Assembly (NCBI GenBank): GCA_035277525.1
Contig: DATEKH010000098.1
Span: 1-29,706, forward strand
Reading direction: 5' to 3'
DNA: 29,706 nucleotides
Source of the DNA: CAIKMD01 sp035277525
GTDB lineage: Bacteria; Pseudomonadota; Alphaproteobacteria; ATCC43930; CGMCC-115725
Numbering within the stretch: the stretch's first letter is position 1; each line of letters starts with the position of its first letter. The translations under genes and the position numbers were made by a program. Positions 1 to 7,059 of the stretch are shown here, in pieces. The notes under the pieces were generated by a model, which did not search any database, was not told the origin of the DNA, and worked only from the letters and a program-made list of their open reading frames with translations.

Positions 1-867
1 CACGCCGCTCGAATCGCCCCAGCGCGGCGGCCGCAGCTTGGTTGCGACCGCGTCCGAGAAGACATAGGCGCCCCAGCGCTCCGGTACCGTGCGATAGAGC
101 TCGCCGATCTGCCCCAATCCGCCACCAAGCACGATGACATCGGGATCGACGAGGTTGATCACCGTCGCAAGGCCGCGCGCCAGCCGGTCCGCGTAGCGCG
201 CGAGGGTGGCGCTCGCCGCAGCCTCGCCCGCGGCGGCATGCGCCGCGATCGCTGCCGGCTCAAGTACCTCGCCGGTTGCCGCGCGATGATCGCGTAGAAG
301 GCTCGGGCCTGACAGGAACGCCTCGATGCAGCCGTGCTTGCCGCAATAGCAGAGCGGGCCGGGCCGCTCCTCATCCTGCGGCCAGGGCAGGGGCGAGTGG
401 CCCCATTCGCCGGCGATGGCGTTGGCGCCGGTCAGGACCTGCCCGCCGACGACCAGGCCGCCGCCGACCCCGGTTCCGAGAATAACCCCAAAGACGAGTC
501 GTGCTCCTTGCGCCGCGCCATCGCGCGCCTCGCTCAGGGCAAAGCAGTTGGCGTCATTGGCCAATCGCACCGGGCGGCCGAGCGCCGCCGCGACGTCGCG
601 ATCGAAGGGCCGGCCGATGAGACAAGTCGAATTGGCGTTTTTGACGAGTCCCGTCGCCGGCGAGACGGCGCCCGGAATGGCGATGCCGACGCTGGCCCGC
701 ATGCCGAGCTCGGCTTCGCTCGACTCGATGAGGCCTTTCAGCGCGGCGATGGTCGCGGCATAGTCGCCGGCCGGCGTCGGAACGCGGCGGCGCAAGCGAA
801 TCGACCCGTCGCGGTCGAGCGCCGCCACCTCGATCTTGCTGCCGCCGAGATCGATGCCGATGCGCAT
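1..867 (-). CDS. ROK-family sugar kinase (C-terminus cut by window edge)
   Basis: Probable ATP-dependent sugar kinase of the ROK family (N-acetylglucosamine kinase/fructokinase type), cytoplasmic. The frame is open from an ATG at 867 to the left edge: 289 codons, so only the last several residues of a roughly 300-residue protein are missing. Visible signatures: the N-terminal phosphate-binding start MRIGIDLGGSKIE, the catalytic-Asp region RLANDANCFALSEA, the glycine-rich VFGVILGTGVGGG, the EWGH metal-site histidine and the ROK zinc motif CYCGKHGCIE. It is transcribed away from divK, sharing a 174-base upstream region that holds a CtrA-like box. An ROK transcriptional repressor is unlikely because the N-terminus starts directly at the kinase domain with no helix-turn-helix. 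The sugar substrate is not readable from the sequence. Confidence 0.9.
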   Translation of the reverse strand, partial: MRIGIDLGGSKIEVAALDRDGSIRLRRRVPTPAGDYAATIAALKGLIESSEAELGMRASVGIAIPGAVSPATGLVKNANSTCLIGRPFDRDVAAALGRPVRLANDANCFALSEARDGAAQGARLVFGVILGTGVGGGLVVGGQVLTGANAIAGEWGHSPLPWPQDEERPGPLCYCGKHGCIEAFLSGPSLLRDHRAATGEVLEPAAIAAHAAAGEAAASATLARYADRLARGLATVINLVDPDVIVLGGGLGQIGELYRTVPERWGAYVFSDAVATKLRPPRWGDSSGV

Positions 868-892
868 CCGCCTTGCGCCGCTCCTCCCTCAT

Positions 893-914
893 TTAAGCTT
901 ATCTTAAGATTAAC
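893..914. promoter_or_regulatory. Candidate CtrA-binding box upstream of divK
   Basis: Bases 893-907 read TTAA, seven bases, TTAA, an exact match to the spaced core of the CtrA consensus TTAA-N7-TTAA(C). The base after the second half is G instead of the consensus C. A further TTAAC lies at 910-914, and another TTAAC half-site at 976-980. The site lies in the divergent region between the ROK kinase and divK. CtrA control of divK is known in Caulobacter; its operation here is inference. The stretch is AT-rich against a very GC-rich background. Confidence 0.55.
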
Positions 915-992
915 CAACCTATAGCTATGAGGCGAGGGTGGGTTTTAGTATGGGGTGCCGAGAGTCGAGGCTCTCTTAACCCCTAGGACCTT

Positions 993-1013
993 AGAATGGC
1001 CTGCCGCCATTCT
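993..1013 (+). other. Hairpin in the divK leader
   Basis: A perfect 8-base inverted repeat (AGAATGGC at 993-1000 and GCCATTCT at 1006-1013) around a 5-base loop lies 29 bases before the divK start. There is no T-tract, so it is not a classical terminator. It may be a leader RNA structure or a dyad protein-binding site. Confidence 0.4.
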
Positions 1014-1041
1014 CCCGCGCGCGGCCGGCAAGGATCCAATG

Positions 1042-1407
1042 ATGGCGAAGCGTGTATTGATCGTCGAAGACAACGACTTGAACATGAAGCTCTTCCACGA
1101 TCTCCTGGAGGCGCACGGCTACGAAATTCTCCAAACCAAGGACGGCATGGAGGCGCTGCAACTGGCGCGCCAGCACCGTCCCGATCTCATTCTCATGGAC
1201 ATTCAGCTTCCCGAGGTCTCCGGCCTCGAGGTCACGAAGTGGATCAAGGAAGACGACGATTTGAGGGCGATCCCGATCATCGCGGTCACGGCTTTCGCGA
1301 TGAAAGGTGACGAGGAGAAGATCCGCGAGGGCGGCTGCGAGGGCTATATCGCGAAGCCGATCTCCGTTGCCAATTTCCTTCAAACCGTCGCGCGCTTTTG
1401 TGCCTGA
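1042..1407 (+). CDS. divK: Single-domain response regulator DivK
   Basis: DivK is a stand-alone receiver protein that controls cell-cycle progression and polarity in alphaproteobacteria by acting on the DivJ/PleC/DivL-CckA-CtrA pathway. The protein is 121 residues, almost entirely a REC domain. Visible residues: the acidic pocket in LIVEDND near residues 6-12, phospho-acceptor Asp53 in LILMDIQLP, Thr/Ala switch in VTAFAMKGD and Lys in AKPIS. The sequence GLEVTKWIKEDDDLR is characteristic of DivK. The ATG at 1042 is preferred because AAGGA at 1030-1034 is 7 bases upstream and it places the acceptor at Asp53 as in Caulobacter; an adjacent in-frame ATG at 1039 is the alternative. pleD starts 19 bases downstream, so the two are surely co-transcribed. 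Confidence 0.95.
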   Translation: MAKRVLIVEDNDLNMKLFHDLLEAHGYEILQTKDGMEALQLARQHRPDLILMDIQLPEVSGLEVTKWIKEDDDLRAIPIIAVTAFAMKGDEEKIREGGCEGYIAKPISVANFLQTVARFCA

Positions 1408-1426
1408 ACTCGAACAAGGTTGATGG

Positions 1427-2872
1427 ATGTCCGCGCGCATACTCGTCGTTGATGATGTCGATGTGAACGTCAAGGTGCTCGAGGCGAAGCTCTCGAGCGA
1501 GTACTATCAGGTTTTGTGCGCGAGCGACGGCATGGCGGCGCTGGAGCTTGCCAACAAAGAGCATCCCGATCTCATTCTCCTCGACGTGATGATGCCGCGC
1601 ATGGACGGGTTCGAGACCTGCCGCCGGCTCAAGGCCGATCCGCGCACCGCCGACATCCCCGTCGTCATGGTGACGGCGCTGTCCGAACCCGCCGATCGTT
1701 TGCGCGGCCTCGAAGCCGGGGTCGACGACTTCCTCACCAAGCCCGTCAACGATACCGCGCTGTTCGCGCGGGTGCGCTCGCTCGTGCGGCTGCGCCGCAT
1801 GATGGAGGAATGGCGCCACCGCGAGGATGTCTGCGGCCGCTTCACCTCGCTGATCGAGGGCGAGCCGCCGCAAGAGAACAACGCGCCGGCGCGCGTCCTG
1901 CTGTGGGAATCGAATCCCTTCGGCAGCGCGCGCATCACCGAAATCCTCGCCCCGCTTTCCAACGACGTGGTCTGCCCGGCCGAGCCGGAGGAGCTGATCG
2001 CGGCCTGCGACGCCAGCATCGATCTCGTCATCCTGAGCATGCCGGGCAAGGTCGACGCGCTCCGCGTCGTCTCGCAGCTGCGCGCCAACGAGGCGAGCCG
2101 GCTGGTGCCGATCCTGCTGATCGGCGATCCCGACGATCTGCCGCGGCTCGCCAAGGGGCTCGACCTCGGCGCCACCGACTACATCGTGCGTCCGCTCGAC
2201 CGCAACGAGCTGGTGGCGCGCGCACGCACCCAGATCCGGCGCAAGCGGCTCCAGGATCGGCTCCAGGAGAATTACCAGAAGAGCCTCGCGCTCGCGCTGA
2301 CCGACGGGCTCACCGGGCTTTACAACCGGCGCTATCTCGCGGCGCATCTCGACGGGCTGTTCGCCGGCATCGGCGACGGTCCACAGCACGCGCAAGGCCC
2401 GGCGCTGCTGCTCTTCGATATCGACTGGTTCAAGCGCGTCAACGACACCCATGGTCACGCCGCCGGCGATGCGGTGTTGAAGGAAGTCGCGAGCCGCGTG
2501 CTGCGCCATGTGCGCGGCTTCGATCTCGTCGCGCGCTATGGCGGCGAGGAATTCGTGGTCGTGATGCCGGAGACGCCGCTCCCGGTCGCGCTCGTGGTCG
2601 CCGAGCGGCTGCGCAGCGTCATCGCCGAGAAGCCGTTCGAGGTTGGCGAGCCGCGCGTCGCGCTGCCGATCACGATCAGCGTCGGCGTCGCCATGACGCG
2701 CGGCAGCGGCGAGACCCCGGCGAGCCTGTTGCGCCGCGCCGACGAGGCGCTTTACGCGGCCAAGGGCGCGGGACGCAATTGCTTGCGTGTCGCCGATGCC
2801 GATGCCCCGGCGCCCGGCTCGCTCGCCGGCGGCCAAGCCGGCGTCTCCGCGGTCGCGGCCTCGAACCGCTAA
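1427..2872 (+). CDS. pleD: Diguanylate cyclase response regulator PleD
   Basis: Makes cyclic di-GMP from two GTP after phosphorylation, dimerisation and polar recruitment; in Caulobacter it drives the swarmer-to-stalked transition. The protein has 481 residues. Receiver 1 (about 1-120) has Asp53 in LLDVMMP and Lys105 in TKPV. Receiver 2 (about 155-275) is degenerate: the acceptor position carries Ser204 in DLVILSMPG, which fits its known role as a dimerisation adaptor. The GGDEF domain (about 290-460) has an active GGEEF at 372-376 and an intact inhibitory I-site RGFD at 363-366, so product feedback inhibition is expected. AAGG at 1416-1419 serves the ATG at 1427. The C-terminal alanine/proline-rich tail is probably disordered. 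Confidence 0.95.
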   Translation: MSARILVVDDVDVNVKVLEAKLSSEYYQVLCASDGMAALELANKEHPDLILLDVMMPRMDGFETCRRLKADPRTADIPVVMVTALSEPADRLRGLEAGVDDFLTKPVNDTALFARVRSLVRLRRMMEEWRHREDVCGRFTSLIEGEPPQENNAPARVLLWESNPFGSARITEILAPLSNDVVCPAEPEELIAACDASIDLVILSMPGKVDALRVVSQLRANEASRLVPILLIGDPDDLPRLAKGLDLGATDYIVRPLDRNELVARARTQIRRKRLQDRLQENYQKSLALALTDGLTGLYNRRYLAAHLDGLFAGIGDGPQHAQGPALLLFDIDWFKRVNDTHGHAAGDAVLKEVASRVLRHVRGFDLVARYGGEEFVVVMPETPLPVALVVAERLRSVIAEKPFEVGEPRVALPITISVGVAMTRGSGETPASLLRRADEALYAAKGAGRNCLRVADADAPAPGSLAGGQAGVSAVAASNR

Positions 2873-2892
2873 GGACAGGCCCCCGAAAACGA

Positions 2893-2919
2893 CAAAGCCG
2901 CTCGGAGCGAGCGGCTTTG
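2893..2919. terminator. Bidirectional intrinsic terminator between pleD and rpmG
   Basis: Perfect 12-base-pair stem (2893-2904 with 2908-2919) closed by the three-base loop GAG. The stem is GC-rich inside with AAA on one side and TTT on the other, so it can work for both converging genes. It lies 21 bases after the pleD stop and 23 bases beyond the rpmG stop. Confidence 0.8.
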
Positions 2920-2942
2920 GGTGCGCGGGCGCAGGGCGCCGG

Positions 2943-3110
2943 TTATTTTATCTTGCCTTCCTTGAAGACGACGTGCTTGCGCGCGACCGGATCGTATTTC
3001 TTGAGCTCGAGCTTTTCCGTCTTGGCGCGCGGATTCTTCTTGGTGACATAGAAGTAGCCGGTATCCGCCGTGCTCACGAGCTTGATCTGAATCGTGTTGC
3101 TCTTGGCCAT
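2943..3110 (-). CDS. rpmG: 50S ribosomal protein L33
   Basis: Small basic protein of the large ribosomal subunit. The 55-residue product starts MAKSNTIQIKLVSTADTG and contains FYVTKKNPR and LELKKYDPVARKHV, the standard bacterial L33 sequence. It has no cysteines, so it is the zinc-independent form. The ATG at 3110 is preceded on the minus strand by an AGGAGG ribosome-binding site. It faces pleD tail-to-tail; divK-pleD-rpmG is a recurring alphaproteobacterial arrangement and is useful as a taxonomic anchor. Confidence 0.97.
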   Translation of the reverse strand: MAKSNTIQIKLVSTADTGYFYVTKKNPRAKTEKLELKKYDPVARKHVVFKEGKIK

Positions 3111-3266
3111 GGAAATCCGCCTCCTGCGATGGCGGCGAGCATAGCGCGTAGGGGCAGCCGCCGCAACCGCGCGCCGTCGCGGCGTCACTTGTGTCGCTTG
3201 CGGCTGGCCTCGGCGTTGAGGGCGCGGCTAGAGTGGCCGCGATGTCATGGCGGCACGAGCAGGTCT

Positions 3267-4118
3267 TTGAAGAAGCTCATCATCACGGCGGATGATTTCG
3301 GCCTCGACCTCGCGGTCAATGAGGCGGTCGAGACCGGTCACGCAAGCGGCGTGCTGACGGCGGCGAGCCTCATGGTGGCGGGCGCGGCGGCGGCCGATGC
3401 GGTCGCGCGCGCGAGGCGTCTGCCGCGTCTCGGTGTCGGGCTTCATCTCGTGCTCGTCGACGGGTCGCCGATCTTGCCGCCCGATGAGATCCCCGACCTC
3501 GTCGATGGTCGCGGACGGTTTCCAAGCGATGTGCTTGCGGCGGGCGTTCGGATCTTCGCCCGCCCGCGCGCGCGGCTCCAGGCTGCTGCCGAGATTCGCG
3601 CGCAGCTCGAGGCCTTTCGCCGGACGGGCTTGACCCTCGACCACGTCAACGCGCATCACCATTTCCACCTTCATCCCGTCGTGCAGCGCATCCTGATCGA
3701 ACTCGCGCCCGTGTTCGGCATCACGGCGGTGCGCGTTCCCTTCGAGGCGCAACGGGCGGCGATAGCGGCCGGCGGCCGGCGGCGCGCGCGGTTCGGCATG
3801 GCCGCGATCGAGGCGCAGTTCGCCTTGCGGCTCCGGCGACGCCTCGACGTCGCGCGCATTGCGCATAACGACCAGATTCTCGGTCTCGCCGATAGCGGCG
3901 CCATGACGGGGGAACGGGTGCAGCGCTATCTCGAGACGTTGCCCGACGGCGTGTCGGAGATTTATTTCCATCCGGCGACGCGGCCGGTCCCGGCCTATCC
4001 CGAGCGCTATTCAAGCGAGGCCGAGTTCGAAGCGCTGATCGATCCGGCGGTGGCAAACGCAATCGCACGCCGCGGCATCGTCACCATGGCCTTTGCCGGT
4101 TTGACGAAAGCGGTTTGA
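3267..4118 (+). CDS. hpnK: HpnK/ChbG-type carbohydrate deacetylase
   Basis: Member of the YdjC/ChbG deacetylase family, most like HpnK, which is found with hopanoid biosynthesis genes. The protein is 283 residues if it starts at the TTG at 3267, giving KKLIITADDFG at the N-terminus, exactly where family members begin; no in-frame ATG or GTG is closer. Metal and catalytic residues visible: Asp9-Asp10, His60 in VGLHLVLVDG, and the histidine cluster NAHHHFHLHP at 128-137. HpnK proteins usually have NAHKHFH there. No squalene-hopene cyclase or other hpn core genes are adjacent, so a hopanoid role is inferred only from family resemblance; a generic deacetylase is the alternative. Confidence 0.8.
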   Translation: MKKLIITADDFGLDLAVNEAVETGHASGVLTAASLMVAGAAAADAVARARRLPRLGVGLHLVLVDGSPILPPDEIPDLVDGRGRFPSDVLAAGVRIFARPRARLQAAAEIRAQLEAFRRTGLTLDHVNAHHHFHLHPVVQRILIELAPVFGITAVRVPFEAQRAAIAAGGRRRARFGMAAIEAQFALRLRRRLDVARIAHNDQILGLADSGAMTGERVQRYLETLPDGVSEIYFHPATRPVPAYPERYSSEAEFEALIDPAVANAIARRGIVTMAFAGLTKAV

Positions 4119-4123
4119 GCCAA

Positions 4124-4142
4124 GGCGCCGGCATTCGGCGCC
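4124..4142. terminator. Hairpin between convergent hpnK and cytochrome c genes
   Basis: Perfect 7-base inverted repeat GGCGCCG (4124-4130) and CGGCGCC (4136-4142) around loop GCATT, placed in the 31-base gap between two converging genes. No T-run follows on either strand, so it is at best a weak terminator or mRNA 3'-end stabiliser. Confidence 0.4.
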
Positions 4143-4149
4143 GCGGCGG

Positions 4150-4527
4150 TCAATGCAGCGTTTGGAGATAGCCGATCAGGGCCTTGCGGTCATCGGCGCT
4201 CTTCAGCCCGGGGAAGAGCATCTTGGTGCCCGGGACCACGCCCTGCGGATTGGTGATGTATTTATCGAGATTCGCCGCGTCCCAGGTGATGCCGGAATTT
4301 TTGGTCGCCGGCGTATAGAGGTAACCGGGTTCGGCGCCCGCCTTGCGGCCAATGATGCCGAAGAGCGACGGTCCTTGTTTGTCGACGCCGGATTGGGGCG
4401 AATGGCAGACCGAGCAATTGTCGGTGAAGACGTCCTCGCCGCTCTCGGCTGCGGCGCTGCGGACGCCGAAGCTCAGGGCGAGAGCGGCAACGGCAAGAAG
4501 GACAGCGGGCTTCGTCATCGATTTCAT
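4150..4527 (-). CDS. Small periplasmic class I cytochrome c
   Basis: Soluble electron carrier of the cytochrome c2 type, exported and haem-loaded in the periplasm. Start at the ATG at 4527 is chosen because GGAGAAAG precedes it closely; an upstream in-frame ATG at 4545 would place that ribosome-binding sequence inside the gene. The 125-residue product has a signal peptide (charged MKSMTKPA, hydrophobic core, SAAAE cleavage region), the haem-binding CSVCH motif, the glycine/proline stretch GPSLFGIIGRKAG and the distal ligand methionine in PGTKMLFPGLK. It is divergent from the DapA-family gene. Its redox partners cannot be named from the window. Confidence 0.9.
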   Translation of the reverse strand: MKSMTKPAVLLAVAALALSFGVRSAAAESGEDVFTDNCSVCHSPQSGVDKQGPSLFGIIGRKAGAEPGYLYTPATKNSGITWDAANLDKYITNPQGVVPGTKMLFPGLKSADDRKALIGYLQTLH

Positions 4528-4708
4528 CTTTTCTTTCTCCGGCATGCAAGCAAGGCGCGAGTATGTCCCGGGAAGGGTAAATAGCTGATTACATGGGTCG
4601 GATGCCAGCCTTGTGATGGTCCGGGCTCGCCTAACGCGCTGTGGAGGGGGTGGCGGGCCCCGGCCCCGGGCATGCTAAGATAACGCGAGACCCGTTAAGG
4701 AGCACGCC

Positions 4709-5662
4709 ATGCCAAGACATGCGACTTTCGTCCCCGAAGGGGTGATCCCGGCGTGTTTGCTGCCGTTTCACGAGGATCTTTCGATCGACGAGGCCGCCTT
4801 CCGCCGGCATCTCGCCGATGTGGCGGCCGTGCCGGGGATCGCCGCGATCACTGTCAACGCCCATGCCTCCGAGGTCGGCTCGTGCAGCTTCGACGAGCAG
4901 CGCCGCGTCCTTGCCATCACCGATGAGGTCGTCGGCGCGCGGCTGCCGATCGTCAACGGCATCTATGCCGAAGGCAGTCTCGAGGCGGCGCGGCTTGCGC
5001 GCATGGCGCAAGAGGGCGGGGCCTCGGCGCTGCTGGTTTTCCCGCCGGGGCCCTTCACCCTCGGTCAGCGGCCCGACATGGCGATCGCGCATTTCAAGCG
5101 CATCGCCGACGCTTCGGACCTGCCGATCATCGTGTTCGAATATCCGCTCGCGGGCGGCCAGGGCTATCCGCTCGATACGCTGTTGAAGCTCGTCGCGGCC
5201 GTGCCGACGATTCGCGCGATCAAGGATTGGACGCCGCAAGTGCCGCTGCATGAGCGCAACATCCGCGCACTGCAGAGCCTCGATCCGCCGATCAACGTGC
5301 TCAGCACGAACAGCTCGTGGCTGTTCAGCTCGCTGGTCCTTGGCTGCAAGGGGCTGCTGTCGGGCTCGGGGAGCGTCATCGCCGACCTCCAGGCGCGGCT
5401 CTTCCGCGCGGTTCAGGCCAACGATCTCGCCGAGGCGCGCCGCCTCAACGATCGCATCTATCCGACGGCCGAGGTGTTCTACGCCGATCCCTTCGTCGAT
5501 ATGCACAATCGTATGAAAGAGGCGCTCGTGCTGATGGGCAAGCTGCCGCGCGCGGTGGTGCGCCCGCCCCTCGCGAAGCTGTCGCAAGCCGAGATCGAGC
5601 GCATCCGTGCCGCGCTCATGCGTGCGGGGCTGCTCGATCGCGGGACCCGCAGCGCCGCCTGA
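4709..5662 (+). CDS. Dihydrodipicolinate synthase (DapA) family aldolase/lyase
   Basis: TIM-barrel class I aldolase of the DapA/N-acetylneuraminate lyase superfamily, 317 residues, cytoplasmic. Schiff-base Lys172 lies in IRAIKDWTP, and Tyr145 in VFEYPLAGG is the probable proton relay. The classical GTTGE substrate-binding loop is replaced by VNAHASEVGSCS (49-60), and the usual YNxP around the tyrosine is altered, so genuine dihydrodipicolinate synthesis is unlikely; a catabolic aldolase or dehydratase is more plausible. AAGGAG at 4697-4702 supports the ATG at 4709. The cpYpsA-family gene follows after 25 bases and is probably co-transcribed. Substrate unknown. Confidence 0.85.
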   Translation: MPRHATFVPEGVIPACLLPFHEDLSIDEAAFRRHLADVAAVPGIAAITVNAHASEVGSCSFDEQRRVLAITDEVVGARLPIVNGIYAEGSLEAARLARMAQEGGASALLVFPPGPFTLGQRPDMAIAHFKRIADASDLPIIVFEYPLAGGQGYPLDTLLKLVAAVPTIRAIKDWTPQVPLHERNIRALQSLDPPINVLSTNSSWLFSSLVLGCKGLLSGSGSVIADLQARLFRAVQANDLAEARRLNDRIYPTAEVFYADPFVDMHNRMKEALVLMGKLPRAVVRPPLAKLSQAEIERIRAALMRAGLLDRGTRSAA

Positions 5663-5687
5663 GGAAGCGCCGGGGCGGCGCGCGCCG

Positions 5688-6167
5688 ATGCGGATCGCGC
5701 GCGTCGTCTCCGGCGGTCAGACCGGCGTCGACATGGCGGCTCTCGACGCGGCTCTGGCAATCGGCGTTCCCTGCGGCGGATGGGTGCCGCGCGGGCGTTT
5801 CAATGAAGACGGCGTGATCGCGCCGCACTATCCCGTGCGAGAGGCGAGGAGTTCCAATCCCGCGCAACGGACCGAGTGGAATGTGCGCGATGCGGACGCA
5901 ACGCTGATTCTCTCGCGCGGTCCGCTTGGCGGCGGCTCGGCGCTGACCGAGCGTCTCGCCCGCGAGCAGGCAAAGCCATGCCTCCATATCGATCTCGCGG
6001 CGGTGCCGAGCGATGCCGCGGCGGCGCGAATTCTCGCGTGGCTCTCGGGTCTTGAGGGCGCGACGCTCAACGTCGCCGGGCCGCGGCGAAGCAACGACGC
6101 TGGGATTTACGCCATCGCCCATCACGTGATCGAGGCCGTGCTGATGGCCGGCGCGGGCAAAAGCTAA
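5688..6167 (+). CDS. cpYpsA-type SLOG protein, putative molybdenum carrier
   Basis: Protein of 159 residues with the full pattern of the circularly permuted YpsA SLOG family, named putative molybdenum carrier after a molybdenum-cofactor-binding algal homologue. Visible: VSGGQTGVDMAALDAAL near the N-terminus, GGWVPRGRFNEDG, RTEWNVRDADATLIL and RGPLGGGSALTERLA. These form a Rossmann-like nucleotide-binding pocket. True function in bacteria is unsettled; SLOG domains bind nucleotides or nucleotide-derived ligands. The ATG at 5688 is the first that begins directly with the domain. The stop codon overlaps that of the convergent TauE/SafE gene by sharing CTAA at 6164-6167. Confidence 0.85.
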   Translation: MRIARVVSGGQTGVDMAALDAALAIGVPCGGWVPRGRFNEDGVIAPHYPVREARSSNPAQRTEWNVRDADATLILSRGPLGGGSALTERLAREQAKPCLHIDLAAVPSDAAAARILAWLSGLEGATLNVAGPRRSNDAGIYAIAHHVIEAVLMAGAGKS

Positions 6168-6988
6168 GCGAGGTCTGCGAGGAACCGAGCCGAGGCGAGC
6201 AGCAAGAACACTCCGAAAGCGATTTCGAGGCTGCGCCGCGGCAGCGCATGCGCGAGCCGCGCACCCACAGGCGCGACAGAGCTTGAAATCGGCGCGATCA
6301 GCACGAATCCGATTGCCGATACGAAGCCGAGGGAAAACGGCGGCACCAGCGCCTGATGCGGCAAACCCGCGAGAGCGTAGCCAATCGTGCCGGCAATCGT
6401 GATCGGCACGCCGACGCCCGAGGCGGTCGCCACCGCGTTGTGGATCGGCTTGCGATGGAGGGTGAGGATCAGCGTCGTGATCGATCCGCCGCTGATTCCC
6501 ATCAGCGATGAACCGAGCCCGACGACGAAGCCGTAGGCGCCCAAGCCCGCCCCGCGCGGCAAGTCGTCGGCGATGATCCAGTTCTCGCGGCCGAACAGCA
6601 GCTTGATCGCGATCGTGCCGGCGATCACGACGAAGGCGATCTTGAACACTGCCGAGGGCGCGAAGGCCGCGATGAGCGCGCCCAAGGCGACGCCTGCGAC
6701 CGAAGGCGCGGCCCAAGAGCGCATCACCTCGCGCAGGACGAAGCCCTTGGCGCGATGCGCGCGATAAGAGCGGATCGCCGTCGGCACGATGATCGCGAGC
6801 GACGTGCCGACGCAAAGCTGCATGCGCACCGCATCCGGCACGGCGAGGATGTGGAACATCTCGTAGAGGACGGGCACGATGATGGCGCCGCCGCCAATGC
6901 CGAACACGCCGGCGAGCAGGCCGGTGACGACCCCGGCAACCGCGATCGCAGCGGCCAGCCAGGCGAGCTCGACGGGTGAGACTGTCAA
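6164..6988 (-). CDS. TauE/SafE family sulfite/organic anion exporter
   Basis: Integral inner-membrane permease of the TauE/SafE (DUF81) family, 274 residues, which members use to move sulfite, sulfoacetate or other organic anions. The sequence is mostly hydrophobic with about eight predicted membrane spans. It has the family repeat glycine motif twice: GLLAGVFGIGGGAIIVPVL near residues 23-41 and GLGSSLMGISGGSITTLIL in the second half. The first possible start is the TTG at 6988; no ATG is available before the first membrane span and no clear ribosome-binding site is visible, so the exact start is uncertain. It lies 71 bases downstream of the MFS gene on the same strand. Cargo cannot be inferred. 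Confidence 0.85.
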   Translation of the reverse strand: MTVSPVELAWLAAAIAVAGVVTGLLAGVFGIGGGAIIVPVLYEMFHILAVPDAVRMQLCVGTSLAIIVPTAIRSYRAHRAKGFVLREVMRSWAAPSVAGVALGALIAAFAPSAVFKIAFVVIAGTIAIKLLFGRENWIIADDLPRGAGLGAYGFVVGLGSSLMGISGGSITTLILTLHRKPIHNAVATASGVGVPITIAGTIGYALAGLPHQALVPPFSLGFVSAIGFVLIAPISSSVAPVGARLAHALPRRSLEIAFGVFLLLASARFLADLA

Positions 6989-7015
6989 CGCGCTTCGATC
7001 TGCGGCGAAGTCTTA

Positions 7016-7030
7016 CCGGCGCCGCGCCGG
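7016..7030 (-). terminator. Short GC hairpin between MFS and TauE genes
   Basis: Perfect 6-base stem CCGGCG/CGCCGG with a three-base loop in the 71-base gap between the MFS stop and the TauE/SafE start. It lacks a T-run; it may reduce read-through or be a chance GC palindrome. Confidence 0.25.
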
Positions 7031-7059
7031 CGCGAAGGCCGCGCAGCTCGGGTCGCGGC

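Noticed and set aside
1286..2836. A 516-codon minus-strand open frame opposite pleD
   Set aside because: It mirrors the conserved PleD coding sequence, has the biased composition of a shadow frame and no domain.
2787..3266. N-terminal extension of the HpnK frame back to 2787
   Set aside because: It would cover the terminator and rpmG on the other strand; family alignment places the start at the TTG at 3267.
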